A stretch of 64,000 nucleotides of DNA from Flavobacteriaceae bacterium EG-1 (GTDB lineage: Bacteria > Bacteroidota > Bacteroidia > Flavobacteriales > Flavobacteriaceae), in assembly GCF_009649685.1 (NCBI RefSeq), contig NZ_WJPK01000005.1, positions 1-64,000 on the forward strand, given 5' to 3'. Shown piece by piece: positions 44,731 to 53,670 of the stretch. Position numbers and translations under genes: made by a program. Under the pieces are notes generated by a model. It saw nothing but the letters and a program-made list of their open reading frames with translations, was not told where the DNA came from and did not search any database. Positions within the stretch are counted from its first letter, which is position 1, and each line of letters opens with the position of its first letter.

Positions 44731-46455
44731 TCAACTGCTGTTCTTTTGTAACGCTACCTTATCTCGTAACAAATTGACGTTTTCAGGGTTGTCAAAAAAA
44801 TCAACAGCTTCTTTCGTTTTTACAAAAAGAAAATTCTTATCTAATGCATTAATAATACCACTATTAAAAATAATATCTCTTGTAGGGCCTATTGCACCAG
44901 CAATTATAAACAGCAAATCTCTTTCATGCAATTCATCAATTATTTGAACTAGCATTGTTGCCGCACTAGAATCTATATAATTAATGGCTTCTGCGTTTAA
45001 TATTACTCCTTTTAAAGTATTTCCCTTGGCCGCAATGTATTTATACAATTCTTCTCTAAAATATTTCTTATTTCCGAAATACAATTGCGAATCGAACCGT
45101 ACAATTAACAAATCGTCTCGCACAATAATCTCGTCTCCAAAACGATCAACGTTTTTATAATAGTCCGAATTTTTAATATTACCTAACTCCGCAAAATGTG
45201 GCTTAGACGTCCGATAAACCATCAACAACAAGGAGATTAATACACCAGTTAATATTCCCTGTGGAATTCCTATAAACAACGTAATTAAAAAGGTCAAAAA
45301 CAATACTAAAAATTCATCTTTTCTGTTTTTCCATAACTTCTTGGGATAACTTACATCCAGCAAACCAAAAACCGAAACCATAATAATGGCTCCTAGAACT
45401 GCTTTTGGTAAATAATAAAATAGTGGTGCTAAAAAAAACAATGTTATTACAACTAAAATCATTGTAAAAAAGCCTGATAAATTTGTTTTACCACCTGCTT
45501 CACCACTAATTGCTGAGCGCGAAAAACTACCGGTTACGGGATAGGATTGAAAAAACGAACCTACCAAATTAGAGGTGCCGATTGCTATTAATTCTTGATT
45601 GGCATCCAAATTATTTTCATTATTTTTTTCTTCTAATGCAGTACTTATTGAAATAGCTTCTAAATATCCAACCAATGCAATAGTTAAAGCAATTGGCCAC
45701 ATATTTATGATGTTTTCGAAGCTTATTTGTGGGACGATAAATGACGGTAATCCTGTTGGAATTTCACCAACAATCTTTATTCCGTTTATATCTAAATGCA
45801 AAGAATAAACTAATAAAACACCTACCAATACCGCTAAGAGTATTGCTGGTATTCTTTTATTCCATTTTTTAAGTAGTATAATTAATATTATTGCAGACAG
45901 TCCAATGACTAAATCATACATATTTGTTTCGCCAATTTTGGTGAAAACGTTACCTACTAACTTTACAAACTGAGGACTATTTTCAACTTCAGTACCTAAG
46001 ATATGCTTTACTTGACTAAAAATAATTATTAATGCAGCTCCTGAAGTAAAACCACTAATTACAGGTTTAGAAAGAAAATTAACCAAAAAACCCATCCTAA
46101 AAACACCTAAAATGAGTTGAATGGAACCCACCAAAAAAGCTAAGAAAATAGCCATAGCAATATAGTTCTCAATTCCTGTTATTGCTAGTGCTCCTAAACT
46201 AGCAGCTACTAATAAAGAATCCATTGCAACAGGACCAATAGCTAATTGCCTAGAAGTACCCAGAAAAGAATAAATTAATAACGGAAAGAGAGATGCATAA
46301 AGTCCATAAACCGGGGGTAAACCTGCAATCATAGCGTAAGCCATTGCTTGTGGAATTAAAATAATTGCCACGGTTAAACCAGCGAAGATGTCTTTTTTTA
46401 AAAATGCCCAATTATATGTTGGAACCCATTTTAGAAAAGGAAAGAATTTTTGCAT
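44731..46455 (-). CDS. SulP-family inorganic anion transporter with STAS domain
   Basis: A 574-residue inner-membrane protein. It starts WVPTYNWAFLKKDIFAGLTVAIILIPQAMAYAMIAGLPPVYGLYASLFP, the SulP signature, has about 10-12 membrane segments, and ends with a cytoplasmic STAS domain (about 435-555; LKGVILNAEAINYIDSSAATMLVQII). SulP members move sulfate, bicarbonate or other anions. Sulfate is attractive because the sulfatase operon lies nearby and a persulfide dioxygenase-like gene follows directly, but bicarbonate cannot be excluded. The upstream region of about 850 bp has no gene. Confidence 0.92.
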   Translation of the reverse strand: MQKFFPFLKWVPTYNWAFLKKDIFAGLTVAIILIPQAMAYAMIAGLPPVYGLYASLFPLLIYSFLGTSRQLAIGPVAMDSLLVAASLGALAITGIENYIAMAIFLAFLVGSIQLILGVFRMGFLVNFLSKPVISGFTSGAALIIIFSQVKHILGTEVENSPQFVKLVGNVFTKIGETNMYDLVIGLSAIILIILLKKWNKRIPAILLAVLVGVLLVYSLHLDINGIKIVGEIPTGLPSFIVPQISFENIINMWPIALTIALVGYLEAISISTALEEKNNENNLDANQELIAIGTSNLVGSFFQSYPVTGSFSRSAISGEAGGKTNLSGFFTMILVVITLFFLAPLFYYLPKAVLGAIIMVSVFGLLDVSYPKKLWKNRKDEFLVLFLTFLITLFIGIPQGILTGVLISLLLMVYRTSKPHFAELGNIKNSDYYKNVDRFGDEIIVRDDLLIVRFDSQLYFGNKKYFREELYKYIAAKGNTLKGVILNAEAINYIDSSAATMLVQIIDELHERDLLFIIAGAIGPTRDIIFNSGIINALDKNFLFVKTKEAVDFFDNPENVNLLRDKVALQKNSS

Positions 46456-47302
46456 TATTCAAATTTAATAATTATCTGAAAATAGTACTCCCACTTATAG
46501 GGTTATGTTACTCGTAAATCAATACTTTATTTATGATCTAATTATCATACTATTATTTACAATATGGTAAGTCTCTTTAATTTCTAAAAATGCACTTTAT
46601 ATTACTACCTTTTTTTTGACCGATAAACATCCATTTCTACCCGATAAATGTTAACGGCTAAACGAGATCTTCGAATAATCATTCATAATGATCTAGGTTT
46701 CAATTTGTACCGAAAAACAAAAACTAAACTGAGCCTTTACTTAGTCAAATAATATTCATAAAATTAATTTTGAAATTGTAAACAATTCTGATTTTGATAA
46801 ATCTGATCTTTCAACAACTACTAGTAACCTATTAAAAATCAATCTGTAAAGTATAATTTACGAATACTATACAAGTACAGCCCTCATTTATTTCAAACTA
46901 AAAACTTAAATCTGAAGCTCCTTCTTATTTAGAATGATATAGCAAATTGAGCGACTTTATTGAGAAATCTCGGCAATTTTCATTTTGAGTATCAATAACT
47001 ATATAAAAAAAGCTTTACTGTATCAACAAGATCTTCTAATAATAGCAATTAACGATCTAGTTTAGAGGTTATAAATAGTATTTAAAATCAATTATCGAAG
47101 CATTTTATTTACGAACATGATATACTATTTCTTTTGCTTTAAAAGAGATTAAATTACCCTATTAAACACATGAATTTTTACAATAATTGTTTAACAGTAG
47201 GTGTATAGCGAAGATTAACTAGAATAATATTCTAGTTAAATTTAAAAATTAAGTCACAAAGTCAAAAACATGAAATTCTTTATTAAAACCGCAATGGTAT
47301 GA
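46456..47302. other. Gene-free AT-rich region
   Basis: About 850 bp between the SulP gene and the GNAT gene, both on the minus strand. No open frame with a sensible start and composition, no tRNA-like fold, no clear terminator and no repeat was found. TAAATTTG (minus strand, 46460-46467) matches the -7 consensus but lies only 5 nt before the SulP start codon. The region could be a decayed gene, but I see nothing that supports a named remnant. Confidence 0.5.
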
Positions 47303-47770
47303 TTATAATACTTTTTCAAAACAAACACTATTTTCTACTCCAATATATTGTCCATAATTTTCAATGAGAACATATTTGTTCTTTTTATATAAGGCTATAG
47401 CATCCTTTTGACGCTTACCTGTTTCCAATATGCATTTGGTAAAACCTAATTCTCGAGCCCAATTTTCTAATTCAATTAAAGTTTTCGAAGCAAAGCCAAA
47501 GCCTCGATATTCTGGAAGTGTATACATCCGCTTAATTTCCATAGTTTCTTTGTTGTGCTCCTTAATTGCACCACAAGCAACCGCTGTTGAACCTTGATAA
47601 AAAACTATAGCGTGTTTAATGGTGTCTAGGCCATTGTATTGATGATAAAAAGAATGATCCTCACCATCAATTATTGCTAACTCATTATCCAACATTGCTA
47701 CTAGATTTCGAAAAGTTATATCGGATGAATTTGATCTTTTAATAGTCTCCATTAATGATCTGAATTTCAA
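47303..47770 (-). CDS. GNAT-family N-acetyltransferase
   Basis: A 155-residue acetyl-CoA-dependent acetyltransferase. The acetyl-CoA-binding motif A is MYTLPEYRGFGFASKTLIELENWA with the R/Q-x-x-G-x-G/A loop (YRGFGFA), and the next helix LGFTKCILETGKRQKDAIALYKKNKY is typical. The start could also be the ATG at 47752 (METIKRSNSS). The substrate is unknown. It is single, with 130 nt to the next gene on the same strand. Confidence 0.85.
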   Translation of the reverse strand: MKFRSLMETIKRSNSSDITFRNLVAMLDNELAIIDGEDHSFYHQYNGLDTIKHAIVFYQGSTAVACGAIKEHNKETMEIKRMYTLPEYRGFGFASKTLIELENWARELGFTKCILETGKRQKDAIALYKKNKYVLIENYGQYIGVENSVCFEKVL

Positions 47771-47900
47771 TTATTAAGTTACTTCATATTATTACTAGAA
47801 TACTATTTACTCTTTTTATCTATTTTATCTAAATCTTTAGTAATTAATACTTCATAGTACAACTGGTTAATTTGATCTTTCAGTAGTTACTGTTAAAGTT

Positions 47901-48680
47901 CTAATTATCAGGGGTAAGATAAACTTTAAATTCCTTTGGCTTATCTTCAAGCTTCATAAAACCTTTGTGCAATTCGCTTGTTTCTAGTGCATATGGATAA
48001 AAAGTAATTGGTTCAATACAGATCATATTTGTAACCTCTGTCCACAACATAAAATTGTCAAAACCTTCCGTTTCAATTTTTATATTTCTCTTATCTTTTA
48101 ATAAAATTTCCCGGCAATTTTCCACTTGATATGCCCTACTCCCTACAGCTAAAATATCCTCGATAGAAATACGCTGTTGATTAGTTTCTATAACTGGTTC
48201 TTTTGAAGCCAATTTAAATGCTGGATGATAACCTAACATAAATGGCATTACTTTTTCTCCATCTATTACAAATGTAATTATCAAACTTTTTTCGGTAAGC
48301 TCAAATTGCTTTTTAAAGGTAAAACTATATGGCCAAATAAGCTTTTCTACAATAGATTTATTGGGGAATTTTGAATTTAATACTTCTGAATTTGCGATGT
48401 ACTGCTTCTCATAATTGACAATTGTTTCTGTTTGCCTATTTAATTTATACTTCAGTTCACGCAATAAACCATGCTGATCTTGAATAGCATAGCCTTTTTC
48501 TGTTTTAACCTGATAATTAGCGTCGCTTGTTGGGCCAATTATCGGAAACATTTCGGTGTCCGAATTTCTCCAACCTGGACTACCTTTTTGATGTATAAAT
48601 TCGTGGTCATTAATTTTGTAACTGATTAACTCCCCATTTTCAATGCTTACACTCGCATTATTTAATACCAATTTTTCCAT
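47901..48680 (-). CDS. Aldose 1-epimerase family protein
   Basis: A 259-residue galactose-mutarotase-like beta-supersandwich protein of the aldose 1-epimerase (LacX/YihR-like) group. It contains the early segment FIHQKGSPGWRNSDTEMFPIIGP, GYAIQDQHGLLREL with the His used in catalysis by the family, and FMLGYHPAFKL with a second His. It is cytosolic, as no signal peptide is present. The specific sugar is unknown. It begins 6 nt after the stop of the cytochrome c peroxidase gene, so these two unlike genes are probably co-transcribed. Confidence 0.85.
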   Translation of the reverse strand: MEKLVLNNASVSIENGELISYKINDHEFIHQKGSPGWRNSDTEMFPIIGPTSDANYQVKTEKGYAIQDQHGLLRELKYKLNRQTETIVNYEKQYIANSEVLNSKFPNKSIVEKLIWPYSFTFKKQFELTEKSLIITFVIDGEKVMPFMLGYHPAFKLASKEPVIETNQQRISIEDILAVGSRAYQVENCREILLKDKRNIKIETEGFDNFMLWTEVTNMICIEPITFYPYALETSELHKGFMKLEDKPKEFKVYLTPDN

Positions 48681-48686
48681 TTAAAT

Positions 48687-49877
48687 CTAATTTATATTTC
48701 CTCCAACAGCAAGTCCACTTGGCACTGTTTCTGGAATTTCCTTATCGAATTCTTCATCGTTCAAAGTATTCAAAAAAGATATTATTAATGACATTTCTTT
48801 AACAGATAATTTTAGCTCGCGCACAAATGGATCGAACTTTTCGGCTGGCACAGCAGTATTGCGTTCTTTGCCATTTGATATGTCTTCATAAAACTCAAGA
48901 ACCCTTTTTAAAGTGGTTAAACTTCCGTTATGCATATATGGAGCTGTAAATCTTAAATTGCGTAAACTAGGCGTTCTAAACGCAAAAGTATCGTTGATGC
49001 CTTTATCTATTTCAGGGAGCTTATTGTTTTTTGGTACTCCTAGTACATGTGGTAAATAATCCGAAAACATAGGCCCATTATGGCAATTGATACAACCGAC
49101 AGATTTAAAAAGTTCAAAACCGTCTTTTTCAGAAATATGAATTGCATCTTTATCTCCACGCATATACTGATCAAATCGCGAATTATTAGCTACTAAGGTG
49201 CGTTCAAATGCTGCAATTGCTTTCGATAAATTAGAAATTGTTATTGCATCTGTACTATCGAACGCTTCATTAAAAAGTTCTTGATATTCTGGAATTGCCT
49301 TCAACCGTCGTACAATAACATTTAATATTTCTTCTTCCGAAAAGTTATTGCCTCGCATTTCTTCTAACGCCTTTATAGGTTCCAAAGCTTGTTTCTCTAG
49401 ACTTCTTGCTCGTTCGTCCCAAAACATTGTAGCTTGTTCTGGATTATATCTATTGTTTGCATCGATACCATTAAAAGCTACATTTAAAATGGTTTGCGCG
49501 TTTCTTTTTACAAATGGAATACTATTTGGACTTTTAAATCTTCGTTTCGAACCTAAACCACTAGCGTTTGGCCCTATTGATAAATCTAAAAACTCGGAAT
49601 AACCAGTATTTGGATGATGACATGTTACACAGGCTACATCTTTGTCTCCAGAAAGTATGGGGTCATAAAATAGTAATTTTCCTAATGCGACCTTATTTGC
49701 TGACGGCTTATTATATTTAGGTGATTTTACTTCAGTAGGCAATGCAGAAACTCGGTTTAATAAAGCTATTTTTCTAATCGAGCGTTCTTCTGAATTTGTT
49801 TTTTCCTTATTCGATGAATTACATCCAACGAGGGCAACTACAAAGAAAAACAATAATAAATGTCGTAATCTGTACAT
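48687..49877 (-). CDS. Di-haem cytochrome c peroxidase / MauG-like lipoprotein
   Basis: A 396-residue exported protein with lipobox ALVGC (Cys19) and two haem c sites: C83-V-T-C-H87 and C262-I-N-C-H266. The haem spacing and segments such as GKLLFYDPILSGDKDVACVTCHHP and FRTPSLRNLRFTAPYMHNGSL match bacterial cytochrome c peroxidases, which reduce H2O2 in the periplasm with electrons from small cytochromes; MauG-type oxidases have the same layout. It faces the periplasm as a lipoprotein. It is preceded at 77 nt by the CotH gene on the same strand. Confidence 0.93.
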   Translation of the reverse strand: MYRLRHLLLFFFVVALVGCNSSNKEKTNSEERSIRKIALLNRVSALPTEVKSPKYNKPSANKVALGKLLFYDPILSGDKDVACVTCHHPNTGYSEFLDLSIGPNASGLGSKRRFKSPNSIPFVKRNAQTILNVAFNGIDANNRYNPEQATMFWDERARSLEKQALEPIKALEEMRGNNFSEEEILNVIVRRLKAIPEYQELFNEAFDSTDAITISNLSKAIAAFERTLVANNSRFDQYMRGDKDAIHISEKDGFELFKSVGCINCHNGPMFSDYLPHVLGVPKNNKLPEIDKGINDTFAFRTPSLRNLRFTAPYMHNGSLTTLKRVLEFYEDISNGKERNTAVPAEKFDPFVRELKLSVKEMSLIISFLNTLNDEEFDKEIPETVPSGLAVGGNIN

Positions 49878-49954
49878 TTGTGTATTCTCAATTTCTAATC
49901 AAGTTATAAATCTTAATTAGAAAAAAGTCTCAATTGCATAAAATTTAATGGATT

Positions 49955-51373
49955 CTATAGGTCGTTTATAGCAACATCAAGCCAATTTAACCTATTGTCT
50001 ATCCATTCTGTAAGAAAACCTAATTCCTCTTCATAATTACTCCCTATAAATGAATTCGGCCAAATATACTCGTCAAAAACTGGCCATTTTTCAAAATTCG
50101 AATCAAGTGCACCAGCGGCCACTAATGTTGTTTCGTAAGCATCTATTTTCGCATGTACACTGCCATTTGATAATAATCCCGAACGTAATGCATTATATCT
50201 GGTTTGAAGCTTTGCAACAAAAGATGGGTCTTTCATAAAATGATCCCACCAAAAAGGTATCAATGAATTATCTTCTGAACACCGAACATTATATTTATAT
50301 GCCCAATTGTCATACGCATCATTACCACAATAATCTACATTACCAAATGCGATATTAAAATCCCACACTGGCCCCATTTTTAACTTCTCGTTTTTTTCTT
50401 TATGCATGAAAGTACTTAAACGATAACCATCAACATTATTAGAAATTTCGTTAAGAATAAAAAAATCTATAAAACTATCAACGTTAATGTAAGCAGTATA
50501 TCCGTTTATAACATCTTCAAACTGTTCGGTAAGTAATGCATTTTCAAATTGCGACACATAATTAGAGATATATGCCCTTTGTTCTGTGGTTATATCTTCA
50601 GCATCAGGATATTCGTATTGAAAGTATATCTTTTGTCCTAATTCAGCATTCAATGGATCATATTGAGACACAAAAGAATTAAATTCATCTAGATTATCAG
50701 TAGCATTACCTGTGATTTTATCAATTTTTAAAATATAACCACCTGTTAAATCCTCACCAGAATTTTCATCTTCTTTTAATTTGTTAATATCTATTCTATT
50801 GGAATCTCGCTTAAGTTTTTCCATGAAAACATAGACACCTTGATATTCACCATTAATTTCAAGCTCAACAAATTTTGTGCGACTTGCATATTGTCCGATA
50901 TCGCGAGACAAATCGTAAACTAACATGTTTCTCACTAAAGACTTATCACTATATGGCCCATGCAATACCCAATCTTCTTCTTCTGGAAAACCTAATAATT
51001 CAACCTCAAAATCCTCACCGTTTTCATCTCTAGTTTCTAAGCCATACCCTTTTTTGGGAAACATTTGAGAGGATGATCCTCGAATCTCTATACCAATAAA
51101 TCCTTCAAAGGTCACTTCTCCAGCTTCTACAATGCTATAATTTGCATCAATCTTAGGCTCATCAACAATTTCAGTACCATTAGTATTTATTTGAATTAAT
51201 GGAAGTTTATCTTCTGGAGCAATAACAATTTCTTCTGGCTCTTTTTCCTCTTTAACTTCAGGAACAACAGGTTCAACGGCATTGTCGCTACTACATGAAA
51301 TAAAAAGTAATAATAATGCTCCAAACGAAATTGGAAACATTTTTTGAATCAGGATGTAGGGTATATTTTTCAT
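49955..51373 (-). CDS. CotH-family (atypical kinase-like) lipoprotein
   Basis: The start is put at the ATG at 51373, giving 472 residues and a signal MKNIPYILIQ... with lipobox LLFISC (Cys27); the upstream ATG at 51394 adds seven residues, and the ATG at 51340 is also possible. The CotH domain runs through IEIRGSSSQMFPKKGYGLETRD, DWVLHGPYSDKSLVRNMLVYDLSR, VELEINGEYQGVYVFMEKLK and the metal-binding PVWDFNIAFGN. CotH of Bacillus is a protein kinase of the spore coat; bacterial surface homologues often lie with cellulosomal or PUL genes. The target here is unknown. Confidence 0.88.
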   Translation of the reverse strand: MKNIPYILIQKMFPISFGALLLLFISCSSDNAVEPVVPEVKEEKEPEEIVIAPEDKLPLIQINTNGTEIVDEPKIDANYSIVEAGEVTFEGFIGIEIRGSSSQMFPKKGYGLETRDENGEDFEVELLGFPEEEDWVLHGPYSDKSLVRNMLVYDLSRDIGQYASRTKFVELEINGEYQGVYVFMEKLKRDSNRIDINKLKEDENSGEDLTGGYILKIDKITGNATDNLDEFNSFVSQYDPLNAELGQKIYFQYEYPDAEDITTEQRAYISNYVSQFENALLTEQFEDVINGYTAYINVDSFIDFFILNEISNNVDGYRLSTFMHKEKNEKLKMGPVWDFNIAFGNVDYCGNDAYDNWAYKYNVRCSEDNSLIPFWWDHFMKDPSFVAKLQTRYNALRSGLLSNGSVHAKIDAYETTLVAAGALDSNFEKWPVFDEYIWPNSFIGSNYEEELGFLTEWIDNRLNWLDVAINDL

Positions 51374-51405
51374 AATTAATGTTAAGAAAATCAATATACC
51401 AAAAA

Positions 51406-52386
51406 CTATTCTAAAAAACCTTTTTCACGCATCCAATCATCATTGAACATTTTTCCAACATACCTGCTACCGTGGTCATGAAAAAGCACCACAACTACAT
51501 CAGATTTAGTAAAATGTTCACTAAGCTGTAGGACTCCTTTAATTGCCGCGCCAGCTGAATTGCCCAAAAACATGCCCTCTTTTTTAGCAAGAAGTTGGGT
51601 GTAGATTGCAGCATCTTTATCTGTTACCTTGGTAAAACCATCTATAACTTTAAAATCTACATTCTTTGGTAATATATCCTCACCAATTCCTTCGGTAATA
51701 TAAGGGTAGATTTCATTCTTATCAAAAATACCTGTTTCATGATATTTTTTAAAAACTGAACCATAGGTGTCAACACCCCAAATTTTGATTTCAGGATTTT
51801 TACTCTTTAAAAAGTTGCCGACTCCAGATATTGTACCCCCTGTTCCAACACCAACCACAAAATGAGTTATTTTACCTTCTGTTTGTTCCCAAATTTCAGG
51901 ACCAGTGCTCAAAAAATGAGCCTTCGTATTTGATGGATTGTCATATTGATTAACATACCAAGAATTAGGTATTTCATTAGCTAATCTTTTAGCTGTAGAA
52001 TAATAACTTCTTGGGTCATCTGGAGCCACATTTGTAGGACATACATGTACCTCACTCCCCATAGCTCTAAGGATATCCATCTTCTCTTTAGATTGTTTGT
52101 CGCTCAATACGCAAATTAATTTATAGCCCTTAATAACGGCTACAAGGGCTAATCCCATTCCTGTATTTCCAGAAGTACCTTCAATAATAGTGCCCCCTGG
52201 TTTAAGTAAACCAGCTTTTTCTGCATCTTCAACCAACTGCAAAGCCATTCGATCCTTTACCGAGTTTCCAGGATTAAAGGTTTCGTATTTGGCTAACACC
52301 AAACAGGGTAATTCTGAAACTAATTTATTCAATTTCACCATTGGTGTATTGCCAATAGTTTCTAAAATGTTCTTAGCGTATTCCAT
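51406..52386 (-). CDS. PLP-dependent cysteine synthase / cystathionine beta-synthase
   Basis: A 326-residue fold-type II PLP enzyme. The PLP lysine is K44 in NPGNSVKDRMALQL, the substrate loop is GTSGNTGMGLALV, and the phosphate-cup loop is VVGVGTGGTISGVG. It begins ETIGNTPMVKLN, as cysteine synthases do. The C-terminal catalytic segment GNSAGAAIKGVLQL and VVVLFHDHGSRYVGKMFNDDWM are typical of the bacterial cystathionine beta-synthase-like group lacking CBS domains. It would make cysteine or cystathionine from serine or O-acetylserine. It is separated by 32 nt from the downstream CotH gene and by 42 nt from the FtsX-like gene upstream. Confidence 0.93.
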   Translation of the reverse strand: MEYAKNILETIGNTPMVKLNKLVSELPCLVLAKYETFNPGNSVKDRMALQLVEDAEKAGLLKPGGTIIEGTSGNTGMGLALVAVIKGYKLICVLSDKQSKEKMDILRAMGSEVHVCPTNVAPDDPRSYYSTAKRLANEIPNSWYVNQYDNPSNTKAHFLSTGPEIWEQTEGKITHFVVGVGTGGTISGVGNFLKSKNPEIKIWGVDTYGSVFKKYHETGIFDKNEIYPYITEGIGEDILPKNVDFKVIDGFTKVTDKDAAIYTQLLAKKEGMFLGNSAGAAIKGVLQLSEHFTKSDVVVVLFHDHGSRYVGKMFNDDWMREKGFLE

Positions 52387-52428
52387 TTAAAGCACTAGTA
52401 ATTCAATAATTAAAAAATAATGAATTTT

Positions 52429-53667
52429 TTATTCAAATTTGATGGCCTTTACTGGTGATATTTTTGATATTATTAACGAAGGAATTAAAAGCATTAAAAA
52501 ACACAGCAATAATACTCCAATGTTTAACAAAACAATTGAAGTCACGTCAATATGTACAGGTATATAATCTATGTAATACTGTTCAGGGTTTGGAAATTTA
52601 AACCATTTAAATTTTTGTTGCAACAATAATAAACCTAGCCCAATGAGGTTACCCCAAAAGAGTCCAATACCAATTAAATAGGTCGCATTGTATAAAAAGA
52701 CCTTTCTGACCATTAAATCTGACGCCCCCATAGCCTTTAAAACTCCTATCATTTGTGTTCGTTCTAAAATTAGAACTAATAAGGCCGTAATCATATTTAT
52801 ACCTCCTACAATTATCATAATTCCAATAATCATTGCTATATTAAAATCGAATAAGCTCATCCATTCAAAAGTATCGTAATACTTTGTTTTTATGTTTTGC
52901 GCATCTAAACTTGAAACAGTATGACCATAAATTTCTTTGCTTTTCTCATCGATGTCATCAAAATTCTCAAGAAAAACTTCAAAATTTCCCACTTCATCAG
53001 CTGACCATTTATTCATTCGTTGAATATGCCGTATATCAGTAAAGAAAAAAGTACCATCAAACTCTTCAAATCTACTATCATATAAACCTACAATAGTGAA
53101 CTTTCTTTGATTTGGACTTTTTAAATCGTCTTCTTTTGGAAAAAAAGTGAAAAAGGAGTCTCCAACTTCAAGTTTTAACCGATTGGCCATTAATTTTGAT
53201 AATAAAACTTCATCATTTAGTTTAGCCGAATAATCTGGCAAACGACCTTCTACAATATATTCTTCAAGTAAACTCCAATCATAATCTGTACCTACCCCTT
53301 TTGCAATTGTTCCTTCAAAAGTTTCTTCGGTTCGTATAACACCCCCCTTAGTAGCCACAGCTTGCACATGCGAGATACCATCAATCCCATTAAATTCTGG
53401 GTAAAATTCTTGATGCAAAGAAACTGGAGCTACAGAAATATCGGAATTATTATTATCGTAGTTTTGTATTTGAATATGACCGTTGAATGCTGTTAGTTTC
53501 TCTCGTATTTTATACTTAAGACCCACGCCAGTAGCAATTGCCATTAACATCATAATAATACTTATTGCAATAGCGACAATTGCAATTTTTATTATTGTAG
53601 CGGATATACTAATTTTATGCTCCGCCCCCTTAATTAACCTTTTAGCGATAAAGAATTCTAAATTCAA
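52429..53667 (-). CDS. FtsX/LolE-like ABC transporter permease
   Basis: A 412-residue inner-membrane protein with one N-terminal membrane helix (about 24-48), a large periplasmic domain (about 50-270) and three C-terminal helices (from about 277, GIMIIVGGINMITALLVLILERTQMIGVLKAMGAS), the FtsX/MacB topology. The start is a TTG at 53667; MNLEFFIAKRLI matches the start of related flavobacterial LolC/E-like permeases, and no ATG is available near. The ATPase partner is not adjacent. Its start codon is only three bases from the divergent NamZ-like gene, so each gene's promoter must lie inside the other's coding sequence. Confidence 0.9.
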   Translation of the reverse strand: MNLEFFIAKRLIKGAEHKISISATIIKIAIVAIAISIIMMLMAIATGVGLKYKIREKLTAFNGHIQIQNYDNNNSDISVAPVSLHQEFYPEFNGIDGISHVQAVATKGGVIRTEETFEGTIAKGVGTDYDWSLLEEYIVEGRLPDYSAKLNDEVLLSKLMANRLKLEVGDSFFTFFPKEDDLKSPNQRKFTIVGLYDSRFEEFDGTFFFTDIRHIQRMNKWSADEVGNFEVFLENFDDIDEKSKEIYGHTVSSLDAQNIKTKYYDTFEWMSLFDFNIAMIIGIMIIVGGINMITALLVLILERTQMIGVLKAMGASDLMVRKVFLYNATYLIGIGLFWGNLIGLGLLLLQQKFKWFKFPNPEQYYIDYIPVHIDVTSIVLLNIGVLLLCFLMLLIPSLIISKISPVKAIKFE

Positions 53668-53670
53668 AAG

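Noticed and set aside
46460-46467. TAAATTTG (minus strand), a match to the -7 consensus upstream of the SulP gene
   Set aside because: It is 5 nt from the start codon, which would put transcription start at or next to the ATG, and no TTG lies at the right distance; chance match in AT-rich DNA is more likely.
47901-49877. Functional link between the aldose epimerase and the cytochrome c peroxidase
   Set aside because: They are only 6 nt apart, but no shared pathway is apparent; co-transcription is likely, a common function is not shown.
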